A program made the position numbers and the translations under genes. 10,934 nt of DNA from Acidobacteriota bacterium (GTDB taxonomy: Bacteria; Acidobacteriota; Vicinamibacteria; Vicinamibacterales; 2-12-FULL-66-21), in the NCBI GenBank assembly GCA_013362195.1, contig JABFWM010000064.1:1-10934 (forward strand), read 5' to 3'. The notes under the pieces were generated by a model that saw only the letters and a list, made by a program, of their open reading frames with translations, made no database searches and had not been told where the DNA came from. Shown here one piece after another: positions 1-6,822 of this stretch (position 1 is its first letter; every line of letters starts with the position of its first letter).

Positions 1-1514
1 ACCGCATGCGTCTGCGGCTGCAGGTTCAACGACAGCACGTCGCGCGCGCCAGCCTTGATCTTCCCCGACGCGTCGGCGGCGTACAGCGAGATCTCGATCG
101 TGTTCTGGAACCGGCCGTCGGAGGCCGGCGTGAACTTCAGGCGTGCGCCGTCGATTTCCAGCGCCAGCGCGATCGCGTCGTTGGGCGACGCGCCGCGGAA
201 CGGCGTCGCCGCCGCGGCCATCGTCAGTCCGCTGATCGGAATCGGACTCGACAGCGCCGCGCGCAGCTCCGGCGACGTGCCTTCGCGTCCGGCGGGCTTC
301 GGCTCCTCGGCCTTTCCCTTCGGCGCGTAGTAGCCGCGGCGCGCGCGGACCCGAAGCCCGGGCTTCAGCATCCGGACCTGGACGTTCCTGAACCGGCCGT
401 CGCGCTTGTCGTTCGACGGATAGTAGCCGAGCACGTAGTAGCTGCTGTTCTCGTCGAGGATGCGCGAGAAGCCGGTGCGGAAATCGTTCGAGTTGAGCAC
501 GGCGATGCCGCCGGTGTCGTTGGCCATCAGCCGGAGGCTGGCCTGCGAGATGCGCAGCTCGTCCTGCATCTGCGTGAGGCTGATCGAGTTGTCGGCGGGC
601 AGCGATCCGATATCGATCGAGTCTTCGGCGCCCGAGGAGACGCCGCGGGGATCGACGGCATAGATGCTCGCGTTCGCGCGCGTGGCGGCGGCAATCAGGT
701 CGTTGATGCTCTGCTGGACCTCCGTCGCATAGCGGTTCTGAATCGGGTTCGTGACGTCGTAGTTGATGCCCTCGCTGAACAGCACGATGGCTTTGCGGCG
801 GCCCCGCATCCCCGACACGAAGTCGGAGAGGCTCTTGAGCGTACCGAGCGAGTTGCGCGCGTTGTAATAGCGCTCGAGCTCGTTGGCGTCGCGATTGAGG
901 CGCGAATCGAGGCCCGGCGCCCCCTGGTTGGTCTGATAGTCCTGCAGCGCGGCCTTCACCGAAGAGTCCGCGCCCTGCCCGATCGCGCGATCGACCGCGG
1001 CCAGCGCGAGCTGGCGGTTGCTCGTGAAGTCCTGCATCGCCTCGCTGCGCCCGCGCGTGTTCACGACCGCGACGAGATCGTTCGCGCCGACGTACCGCTC
1101 GATGAACTGGCGCGCGGCGTTGCGGACGCGCGGCGTCCGCGACAGGCCGATGTGCAGATCGTCGATCACGATGACGAACACGCGCCCTTCGAACGGCGTG
1201 CGGTTGGTCGCGATGTCCGGCGGCAGCGCGGCCTTCGCGAAGAGCGGCGGATCCGCGCGCGCGATCGGGATCTCCACCCTGGAGAACACCGACAGGGTCT
1301 GCGGCTTCCCTTCCTCGACGATCTGGAAATCGTCCCGCGTCAGGTCGCGCACGAAGTTGCCCTGGCCGTCGGTGACGACGGCATCGATCTCGACGTAGTT
1401 CACCTCGACCTTGAAGGTGAGTGGCGATTCCGGGGCCGCGGGCGGCTGCTGGGCGGCGGGGACCGCCGCCAGCCACGCACCCGCGAGCAGCACAGTGAGG
1501 AGTCTGGTCTTCAT
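1..1514 (-). CDS. VWFA-related acidobacterial-type secreted protein, C-terminus off window
   Basis: Reading leftwards from the ATG at 1512-1514, 504 codons are open to the window edge, so the C-terminus is missing. Residues 1-21 look like a signal peptide: a short basic start (MKTR), a hydrophobic stretch and an AVPAAQ cleavage-like end, which implies export. Residues about 35-80 form a beta-rich N-terminal segment containing TDGQGNFVRDLTRDDFQIVE, typical of proteins annotated 'VWFA-related Acidobacterial domain'. A von Willebrand A-like fold follows: strand VFVIVIDDLH near 112-121, strand KAIVLFSEG near 241-249, and ASIYAVDPRG near 282-291. The segment SSYYVLGYYPSN near 357-368 is also characteristic. 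The MIDAS position reads DDLHIGLS rather than DxSxS, so classical metal-dependent adhesion is doubtful. The function is unknown in this family; a surface or periplasmic binding role is inference. The gene lies 216 bp downstream of rtcB on the same strand. Family assignment is confident, role is not. Confidence 0.9.
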   Translation of the reverse strand, partial: MKTRLLTVLLAGAWLAAVPAAQQPPAAPESPLTFKVEVNYVEIDAVVTDGQGNFVRDLTRDDFQIVEEGKPQTLSVFSRVEIPIARADPPLFAKAALPPDIATNRTPFEGRVFVIVIDDLHIGLSRTPRVRNAARQFIERYVGANDLVAVVNTRGRSEAMQDFTSNRQLALAAVDRAIGQGADSSVKAALQDYQTNQGAPGLDSRLNRDANELERYYNARNSLGTLKSLSDFVSGMRGRRKAIVLFSEGINYDVTNPIQNRYATEVQQSINDLIAAATRANASIYAVDPRGVSSGAEDSIDIGSLPADNSISLTQMQDELRISQASLRLMANDTGGIAVLNSNDFRTGFSRILDENSSYYVLGYYPSNDKRDGRFRNVQVRMLKPGLRVRARRGYYAPKGKAEEPKPAGREGTSPELRAALSSPIPISGLTMAAAATPFRGASPNDAIALALEIDGARLKFTPASDGRFQNTIEISLYAADASGKIKAGARDVLSLNLQPQTHA

Positions 1515-1651
1515 ACTCGTGTTCGCAGGCGGATGAACGGACGCGCCGTGACGTGCCCGGCGCCGAGCGGCACACCTGGACATTGCGCGATCTCGGCAGA
1601 GGGCATTGACAGCGTTGTTCACACCTTTTGGACGTCCGGCAGGCGCGAATG

Positions 1652-1657
1652 ATTCTA
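1652..1657 (-). promoter_or_regulatory. Candidate -10 element upstream of the VWFA gene
   Basis: On the minus strand this reads TAGAAT within GCTAGAATC, about 138 nt upstream of the VWFA gene's ATG and in the 216-bp gap after rtcB. No good -35 is present at 16-18 bp (TCGTTG-like at best). It is offered only as the best promoter-like hexamer in that gap. The rest of 1515-1730 shows no ORF, strong hairpin or repeat that I can support. Confidence 0.25.
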
Positions 1658-1730
1658 GCGGAAACGCCGGTCGGCAACGAACACTGACGATCAGGGGAGA
1701 TCGCAGAGAACGGAAAGACGCCGCCGATGC

Positions 1731-3170
1731 TCAGCCCTTGATGACCCCTATCGGGCGCAGCTGCGCGACGCGTGTCGCGATGCCGGCGCCGTGGACGACG
1801 TTCACCACGTCGGAGACGTCCTTGTAGGCTTCCGGCATCTCCTCCGCGACCGTGGCGACGCCCGCCGCCATGACGTGGACCCCGCGCTGCTTCATCTCGT
1901 CGAACAGCGATCGTCCCTTCACGGCGCGCTTGGCCTCGCCGCGGCTCATCACGCGCCCCGCCCCATGGCACGCAGACCCGAACGTCTCGTCGAGCGCCCG
2001 ATCGGTCCCCGCCATGACGTAGGAGTACCGTCCCATGTCGCCGGGAATCAGGACCGGCTGGCCGACGTCGCGATACGCGGCGGGCGTGCCAGGGTGATTG
2101 GGCGGATACGCGCGGGTGGCGCCCTTGCGATGCACGCACAGGCGCCTCGACCGGCCGTCGACGGAGAAGGTTTCGAACTTCGCGATGTTGTGGCACACGT
2201 CGTACACGGTGGCGATCCCGGTGCGATCGGGCGCGAGCCCGAGCACGCCGGCGACGCTCTCGCGCACCCAGTGCGCCATCACCTGGCGGTTCGCGAACGC
2301 GAAGTTCGCGGCGGCCGCCATCGCGGCCAGATACGCGCGGCCTTCCGGCGATGCGATCGGCGCGCACGCGAGCTGGCGATCGGGCAGCGTGATGCCGTAG
2401 CGCCGGCTGGCGTCCCCCATCACGCGCAGGTGATCGGTGCAGACCTGATGGCCGAGGCCGCGCGAGCCGCTGTGGATCATCACCGTGATCTGATTCGCGA
2501 ACAGCCCGAACGCGGCGGCGATCCGCTCGTCATAGACCTCGGCGACGTACTGCATCTCGGCAAAGTGGTTCCCCGATCCCAGCGTCCCGAGCTGCGTGCG
2601 CCCCCGTTCCTCGGCGCGCTCCGAGACGAGATCCGGATCGGCGCCGGCAATGCAGCCGCGCTCCTCGACGGTGTCGAGATCCTCGGCGCGGCCGAGTCCC
2701 TGTGACACCGCCCACCCCGCACCTTTCTCGAGCACGTGACGCAGATCCCCGCCCGTCAGGCGGAGATCGCGGCGATGGGCGCCGACGCCGGTCGGGACGT
2801 TCCGGTACATCGCGGCGACGATCGACTCGAGCCGCGGCGCAATCTCCTCGCGGGTGAGCGTCGACCGCAGCAGCCGCACGCCGCAATTGATGTCGTAGCC
2901 AACGCCGCCCGGCGAGACGACGCCCTCGTCGGCGTCCGTCGCCGCGACGCCGCCGATCGGAAAGCCGTAGCCCCAGTGAATGTCGGGCATGGCGATCGAC
3001 GCGCGCACGATCCCGGGCAGGTGCGCCACGTTGCGCACCTGCTGCAGGCTTTCGTCCTTCTGGATGTCGCGCATCATCCGCTCGTCGGCGTACACCATCC
3101 CGTCGACGAGCATGCCCTCTTCCCTGGGGAGACGATATCGATACGCGTCGACCTGTTCGATTCGTGCCAT
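1731..3170 (-). CDS. rtcB: RtcB 3'-phosphate/5'-OH RNA ligase
   Basis: The product is a 479-residue GTP- and Mn-dependent RNA ligase. It joins 2',3'-cyclic-phosphate or 3'-phosphate ends to 5'-OH ends in tRNA splicing or RNA repair in the cytosol. Every expected active-site motif is present: C96 in GYDINCGVR, N201-H202 in GSGNHFAE, H233 in HSGSRGLGHQ, H327 in VCHNIAK, HRKGATRA at 347-354, and the guanylylated histidine H402 in CHGAGRVMSR. These positions are within two residues of those known for the Pyrococcus enzyme, and the length is normal. The open frame extends 54 nt further upstream into archease. The ATG at 3168-3170 (MARIEQVDAYRYRLP) is chosen because it places the family N-terminus correctly and leaves a 16-nt gap after the archease stop. 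No strong Shine-Dalgarno is visible, so coupling to archease translation is likely. Very confident. Confidence 0.98.
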   Translation of the reverse strand: MARIEQVDAYRYRLPREEGMLVDGMVYADERMMRDIQKDESLQQVRNVAHLPGIVRASIAMPDIHWGYGFPIGGVAATDADEGVVSPGGVGYDINCGVRLLRSTLTREEIAPRLESIVAAMYRNVPTGVGAHRRDLRLTGGDLRHVLEKGAGWAVSQGLGRAEDLDTVEERGCIAGADPDLVSERAEERGRTQLGTLGSGNHFAEMQYVAEVYDERIAAAFGLFANQITVMIHSGSRGLGHQVCTDHLRVMGDASRRYGITLPDRQLACAPIASPEGRAYLAAMAAAANFAFANRQVMAHWVRESVAGVLGLAPDRTGIATVYDVCHNIAKFETFSVDGRSRRLCVHRKGATRAYPPNHPGTPAAYRDVGQPVLIPGDMGRYSYVMAGTDRALDETFGSACHGAGRVMSRGEAKRAVKGRSLFDEMKQRGVHVMAAGVATVAEEMPEAYKDVSDVVNVVHGAGIATRVAQLRPIGVIKG

Positions 3171-3186
3171 CAGTGGCGTGTCAGTC

Positions 3187-3612
3187 TCAGATATCGAAGA
3201 CGATGGTCGCGCTCCAGTGTCCATCGCGCTCGACGAGCTGCAGCGAGTGATACGTGGCGCTCTTGACCAGCACGCGGATCGGATGCCGTGCGGGATCGAA
3301 GGGTTCGCCGCGGACCGCCGCGTCGAGATGCCAGCGATCGCCGTCCGGCCGGAGCGCGACGTCCGCGTCGGCCACCAGCAGGTTTCGTACCTCGAACCGA
3401 TAGAGCAGCTCGTTCAGCCAGTCGACGAGCAGATCTTCGAGCGAGCCGCTGTCCATCTGGACGCGCTCCGTGGTGATCGGCGACACCCGTACCCGGTCCG
3501 TAAGCGTGTCAGTCAGCGCCTGCGCCGCGGACGCGAACAGCTCGGCGGCGCTCCGCCCCGTCAGGTCAGCAGCGACGTCCGCCGTATGATCAATGAAGCG
3601 ATAAGGACTCAT
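3187..3612 (-). CDS. Archease, RtcB activator
   Basis: A 141-residue protein of the archease family, which promotes RtcB guanylylation and multiple turnover. Visible family marks are FIDHTADVA at residues 6-14 (with metal-binding Asp), LEDLLVDWLNELLYRFEV in the middle, VKSATYHSLQLVERDG near 117-132, and the acidic C-terminal end TIVFDI, where the last Asp is usually a metal ligand. Length is as expected. It is the first gene of a two-gene operon with rtcB, 16 nt apart. The ATG start is supported because archeases begin only a few residues before the DHTAD motif. The upstream sequence is unusual: it is almost entirely 7-bp repeats, and no Shine-Dalgarno is seen. The first codons (ATGAGTCC) themselves match the inverted heptamer pattern. 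Family call very confident. Confidence 0.97.
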   Translation of the reverse strand: MSPYRFIDHTADVAADLTGRSAAELFASAAQALTDTLTDRVRVSPITTERVQMDSGSLEDLLVDWLNELLYRFEVRNLLVADADVALRPDGDRWHLDAAVRGEPFDPARHPIRVLVKSATYHSLQLVERDGHWSATIVFDI

Positions 3613-3614
3613 TT

Positions 3615-3729
3615 CGGCTCACGGCTCATGGCTCAGGGCGGCTCAGGACTCACCGCGGCTCAGGACTCACGGCTTAGGGCTCAGGCCGGCTCAGGGCTTA
3701 CGGCTCACGGCTCAGGACTTAGGGGGTCA
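3615..3729 (+). repeat. Degenerate heptamer array, consensus N-G-[GA]-C-T-[CT]-A
   Basis: Fifteen head-to-tail units can be read on the plus strand. They include CGGCTCA at 3615, 3622, 3701 and 3708, TGGCTCA at 3629, GGACTCA at 3646 and 3663, CGGCTTA at 3670, GGGCTCA at 3677, GGGCTTA at 3694 and GGACTTA at 3715. Three units (3636-3645, 3653-3662, 3684-3693) are 10 bp because 3 bases are added before a GGCTCA core, and the last unit is 8 bp. A GGACTCA also occurs at 3605-3611, inside the archease start region. Variation is concentrated at fixed positions of the unit. The array occupies the divergent region between archease and the M24 peptidase. No ORF or known element explains it. Confidence 0.9.
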
Positions 3730-3803
3730 CGGCGAACTCGGTGGCGCCGCACCGGGGTGAAATGCGCCGCGCTTTCCCCCATCACTCACTCGAAGGTGTG
3801 TCC

Positions 3804-3838
3804 TGAGCCATAAGGCATAAGCCCTGAGCCCTGAGGCC
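3804..3838 (-). repeat. Inverted copy of the heptamer array (five units)
   Basis: On the plus strand the units read TGAGCCA, TAAGGCA, TAAGCCC, TGAGCCC and TGAGGCC, at 3804, 3811, 3818, 3825 and 3832. These are reverse complements of the unit used at 3615-3729, so the two arrays face each other across about 74 bp. A transcript crossing both could pair over several heptamers in many registers. A partial unit (TCC, 3801-3803) precedes it. Whether it is functional is unknown. Confidence 0.8.
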
Positions 3839-3852
3839 CCCTTCGTTCCGGC

Positions 3853-3858
3853 TATACT
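3853..3858 (+). promoter_or_regulatory. Candidate -10 (TATACT) for the M24 peptidase gene
   Basis: TATACT ends 7 nt before the ATG at 3866, which is the spacing expected if transcription begins at or very near the start codon (a leaderless mRNA). The only purine-rich Shine-Dalgarno-like stretch, GAAGG at 3860-3864, is one base from the ATG and too close to work normally. No clear -35 is present, because the upstream bases belong to the inverted heptamer array. Confidence 0.45.
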
Positions 3859-3865
3859 CGAAGGT

Positions 3866-5044
3866 ATGCCGCTGTCGATTCCGGCCGTCCAGCGTGCCCT
3901 CGCTGAAGATGGGCTGGACGGCTGGCTGCTGTACGATTTTCACGGCTCGAATCCGATCGCGCGCCGCCTCACCGGCCTCGATGCCGCGCCGAAGATGACG
4001 ACGCGGCGCTGGTTCTACGTCATTCCCGCGAAGGGCGAGCCGCAGAAGCTCGTCCACGCCATCGAAGCGTCGAACCTCGATCATCTCCCGGGCGCGAAGA
4101 CGATGTATTCGCAGCGCGAGAAGCTGCGCGACGGGCTGAAGCACGTGCTCGACGGGCTCAAGCGCGTGGCCATGGAATACTCGCCGGGCAACGCGATTCC
4201 GTACGTCTCGCGCGTAGACGCGGGCACCGTAGAAGCCGTCCGGCAACTCGGCATCGACGTGGCCTCGTCGGGCGACCTCATTCAGCGGTTCGAGGCGGTC
4301 TGGTCCGATGAGGCATTGGAAACGCACCGGGCGGCTTCCGAACGCTTGTATCGGATCAAGGATCGCGCCTTCGATCTGGTGCGTGACAGCCGCCGTGCCG
4401 GACGCCGCGTCACCGAACTGGACGTGCAGCGCGCCATGCTGCAGTGGTTCGCCGACGAGGCGCTGGTGACCGATGCCGCGCCGGTCGTCGCCGTCCAGGA
4501 GCATGCCGGGAATCCACATTACATGCCGGGCCCCGACACGTCGCGCGAGATCCGCGACAATGAGGTGGTGCTGCTCGACCTCTGGGGCAAGCTGGAGGCG
4601 CCCGGCGCGGTGTTTGCTGACATCACGTGGGTCGGCTTTACGGGAACGACCGTCCCTGACGAGATCGCGCGGGCGTTCGGCGCGGCGCGCGATGGGCGCG
4701 ACGCGGCCATCGCACTCGTCAAGGACGCGGCCGCCAACGGCCGCGCGTTGCATGGATACGAAGTCGATCGAGCGTGCCGGCGCGTCATCGACCGGGCCGG
4801 GCTCGGGGAGTACTTCATTCATCGCACCGGGCACAGTCTCGGCACCGAAGTCCACGGCAACGGCGTCCACATGGACGACTTCGAAACGCACGACGAGCGC
4901 CGGTTGATCCCGGGTACCGGGTTTACCATAGAACCCGGGGTCTACACCGCCACGTTCGGCGTTCGCACCGAGATCAATATGTTCGTCGGCGAGCGCGAGG
5001 CAGCCGTCACCGGCCCCGCGCAAACCGACTTCGTGCTGGTGTAG
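3866..5044 (+). CDS. M24-family Xaa-Pro aminopeptidase/dipeptidase-like metallopeptidase
   Basis: The 392-residue product has the two-domain layout of creatinase/aminopeptidase-P enzymes, which remove N-terminal residues before proline or split X-Pro dipeptides in the cytoplasm. Residues about 1-150 form the N-terminal domain and about 155-392 the pita-bread catalytic domain. All five dinuclear-metal ligands can be placed: D238 in LLDLWG, D252 in FADITWVG, H323 in RTGHSLGTEVHG, E356 in FTIEPGVY and E369 in VRTEINM. The further histidine of the family is plausibly one in the HGNGVHMDD stretch (330-338). No signal peptide is evident. Length is close to bacterial Xaa-Pro peptidases. The ATG at 3866 is the only reasonable start; no good ribosome site precedes it. 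It stands alone, divergent from archease and followed by a 138-bp gap. Substrate preference cannot be read from sequence. Confidence 0.95.
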   Translation: MPLSIPAVQRALAEDGLDGWLLYDFHGSNPIARRLTGLDAAPKMTTRRWFYVIPAKGEPQKLVHAIEASNLDHLPGAKTMYSQREKLRDGLKHVLDGLKRVAMEYSPGNAIPYVSRVDAGTVEAVRQLGIDVASSGDLIQRFEAVWSDEALETHRAASERLYRIKDRAFDLVRDSRRAGRRVTELDVQRAMLQWFADEALVTDAAPVVAVQEHAGNPHYMPGPDTSREIRDNEVVLLDLWGKLEAPGAVFADITWVGFTGTTVPDEIARAFGAARDGRDAAIALVKDAAANGRALHGYEVDRACRRVIDRAGLGEYFIHRTGHSLGTEVHGNGVHMDDFETHDERRLIPGTGFTIEPGVYTATFGVRTEINMFVGEREAAVTGPAQTDFVLV

Positions 5045-5101
5045 GAAGGGGCCGGCGGCCGGGCTCTCGAGTGAAGAGACCCGACGCCGATCGCCATCGC
5101 T

Positions 5102-5143
5102 GCTGATAGCTGATAGCTGATAGCCGATAGCTGATAGCTGATA
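5102..5143 (+). repeat. Six-unit GCTGATA heptamer tandem repeat
   Basis: Five exact GCTGATA units and one GCCGATA (fourth, 5123-5129) run without interruption, and a decaying seventh unit (GCCGGCG) follows at 5144-5150. The array lies in the 138-bp gap between the peptidase stop and the HtrA start, ending 39 bp before that ATG. It has the same period as the array at 3615-3729 and shares a GCT-x-A core with it. No protein coding is supported. It could be a slippage product or part of the 5' leader of the protease gene. Confidence 0.95.
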
Positions 5144-5182
5144 GCCGGCGTCTGGTAACTGTCATTCGCGGAGCTCGAACCA

Positions 5183-6748
5183 ATGTCCACGCGCAAGATC
5201 TCGCTCTTCTATGTCGTTCTGATCGCGCTCGCGACCATGGCCGTCACGGTCGTGATTACGTCGCGGCTGGACCTGACGCCGTCCTCGGCGGCCCAGAACG
5301 TCTCGGTGCCGCAGACCAACAGCGCTCCGCTCAGCGGACCGATCGACGCGACCACGTTCCGCAATATCGCGAAGACGAATGCGCCGGCCGTCGTCAATAT
5401 CCAGACCGAGGCGCACGCGCGCGGACGCGAGCTGACCGAATACTTCGGCGGCCAGGGCGATGATCTGTTCCGGCGCTTCTTCGGCGGCGGCGACGATCAG
5501 CAGCCGGCGCCGCGGGGCCGCAATCGCGGCAAAGGCGACGACGGGCCGATCATGTCGGGAGCGGGCACCGGCTTCGTCATCGATAAAGCCGGCTTCATCC
5601 TCACCAACAATCACGTCGTCGAAGGAGCGGAGAAGATCAAGGTGACGCTGTACGGCGGCGAGCGCGGCGTGTCCTATGCGGCGAAGGTGATCGGCCGCGA
5701 CACGCTGACCGACAGCGCGCTCATTCAGTTGACCGAAATGCCGTCCCAGCCGCTCTCGGAAGTGAAATTCGGCGACTCCGAACAGATGCAGCCCGGCGAC
5801 TGGGTGATGGCGATCGGCAACCCGTTCCAGCTCGGACACACCGTCACGGTCGGGGTCGTCAGCGCGCTCGGCCGTCCGCTCGGCGGCGTGCCGGGACGCA
5901 CGCAGAACATGCTGCAGACCGACGCGGCGATCAATCCAGGCAACTCGGGCGGTCCGCTGCTCAACGTCCGCGGCGAAGTCGTCGGCATGAACACGGCCAT
6001 CTACACCGACCAGCGCTCGGCCAACATCGGCATCGGCTTCGCCACGCCGATCAACGCGCTGCGCGATCTGCTGCCGCAGCTCCGCAACGGCAAGGTGATT
6101 CGCGGCGTCATCGGCGTGAACGTCTCGGTCAATCATCTGACGCCGGAAGAATCCAAGGCGCTCGGCCTGCCCAACTCCAACGGCGCGATTGTGAGCCAGG
6201 TGAACCCGAACGGACCGGCAGACAAGGCCGGCCTGCGCCCCGGCGACGTGGTGGTGGAGTTCAACGGCCGCCCGGTGAAGGACAGCGACGCGCTGGTCGC
6301 GATGGTGGTCGGCACCAAGCCGGGCACGACCGTGCCGCTCACGGTCTACCGTGACAACCAGCGCAAGACCCTGAACGTCACGATCGACGAGCTCGATCTC
6401 GAGGCGGAGCAAGGGCGCCTGTCGCGGCGCGGCGGCGGTTCGCCGCAGGCAGAGGAGCCGACCAGCACCGGCCTGGGCATCACGCTGGAGCCAATCACGC
6501 CGGAGCTGGCGCGCCGCATGGACCTGCCCCGCAGCGAAGGCGGCGCCGTCGTCAGCGACATCGAGCGCGACAGCCCCGCCGCGGGCGCAATCGCGCCGGG
6601 TGACGTGATTCTCGAAGTGAACCGCCAGAAGGTGAGCACGGTCAGCCAGGTGACGCGCGAACTGCAGAAGGTGCAGGCCGGCCAGCCGGTGTTCCTGCTC
6701 GTGCTGCGGGACGGCGCACGTTATTTCGTGAACTTCACGAAACGATAG
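5183..6748 (+). CDS. htrA: HtrA/Deg-type serine protease, membrane anchored, two PDZ domains
   Basis: A 521-residue envelope quality-control protease that degrades or chaperones misfolded extracytoplasmic proteins. Residues about 7-26 form one hydrophobic segment after a short basic N-terminus, acting as a signal anchor or uncleaved signal. A flexible Gly/Asp/Arg-rich linker covers about 88-122. The trypsin-like domain spans about 123-300 with a complete triad: H144 in TNNHVV, D177 in LTDSALIQL and S255 in NPGNSGGPL, with the oxyanion strand before the serine. PDZ1 covers about 305-400 (GVIGVNV, GPADKAGLRPGDVVVEFNG) and PDZ2 about 430-521 (LGITLEPI, AAGAIAPGDVILEVN). The ATG at 5183 has a GGAG ribosome site at 5170-5173 with 9-nt spacing. 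The gene ends just before a strong terminator, so it is probably monocistronic. DegP, DegQ and DegS subtypes cannot be separated here. Very confident of the family. Confidence 0.97.
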   Translation: MSTRKISLFYVVLIALATMAVTVVITSRLDLTPSSAAQNVSVPQTNSAPLSGPIDATTFRNIAKTNAPAVVNIQTEAHARGRELTEYFGGQGDDLFRRFFGGGDDQQPAPRGRNRGKGDDGPIMSGAGTGFVIDKAGFILTNNHVVEGAEKIKVTLYGGERGVSYAAKVIGRDTLTDSALIQLTEMPSQPLSEVKFGDSEQMQPGDWVMAIGNPFQLGHTVTVGVVSALGRPLGGVPGRTQNMLQTDAAINPGNSGGPLLNVRGEVVGMNTAIYTDQRSANIGIGFATPINALRDLLPQLRNGKVIRGVIGVNVSVNHLTPEESKALGLPNSNGAIVSQVNPNGPADKAGLRPGDVVVEFNGRPVKDSDALVAMVVGTKPGTTVPLTVYRDNQRKTLNVTIDELDLEAEQGRLSRRGGGSPQAEEPTSTGLGITLEPITPELARRMDLPRSEGGAVVSDIERDSPAAGAIAPGDVILEVNRQKVSTVSQVTRELQKVQAGQPVFLLVLRDGARYFVNFTKR

Positions 6749-6772
6749 CCGGCGGGCGGTAGGCAAGCAGTC

Positions 6773-6803
6773 ATCGCGGGCCGGTGCGTCGGCCCGCGAT
6801 TTT
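6773..6803 (+). terminator. Intrinsic terminator after htrA
   Basis: A perfect 10-bp stem, ATCGCGGGCC (6773-6782) with GGCCCGCGAT (6791-6800), encloses an 8-nt loop and is followed by T residues at 6800-6803. It begins 25 bp after the htrA stop. It also argues against starting the next gene at the GTG at 6784, which lies in the loop. Confidence 0.85.
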
Positions 6804-6822
6804 ATGTACACATCTCATCCTG

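Noticed and set aside
1606..1611. TTGACA -35-like hexamer on the plus strand
   Set aside because: No matching -10 at proper spacing and no plus-strand gene follows it.
6..1652. 548-codon open frame on the plus strand over the VWFA gene
   Set aside because: The minus-strand reading gives a signal peptide and a recognisable domain, while the plus reading is compositionally biased with no motif.
3782..5023. 413-codon open frame on the minus strand opposite the M24 peptidase
   Set aside because: It is a shadow of a gene with all five metal ligands in place; no family motif is visible in the antisense translation.
5049..5085. GC-rich inverted segments after the M24 peptidase stop as a terminator
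   Set aside because: Only short, bulged stems can be drawn and no T tract follows.
5162..6811. 549-codon open frame on the minus strand opposite htrA
   Set aside because: It is the mirror of a gene with complete catalytic and PDZ motifs. Its translation is Arg/His/Ala/Asp-rich without recognisable domains, as expected from antisense of GC-rich codons.
6784..6822. Upstream GTG start at 6784 for the membrane protein
   Set aside because: The codon lies in the loop of the htrA terminator hairpin, and the added 13 residues are not membrane-like.
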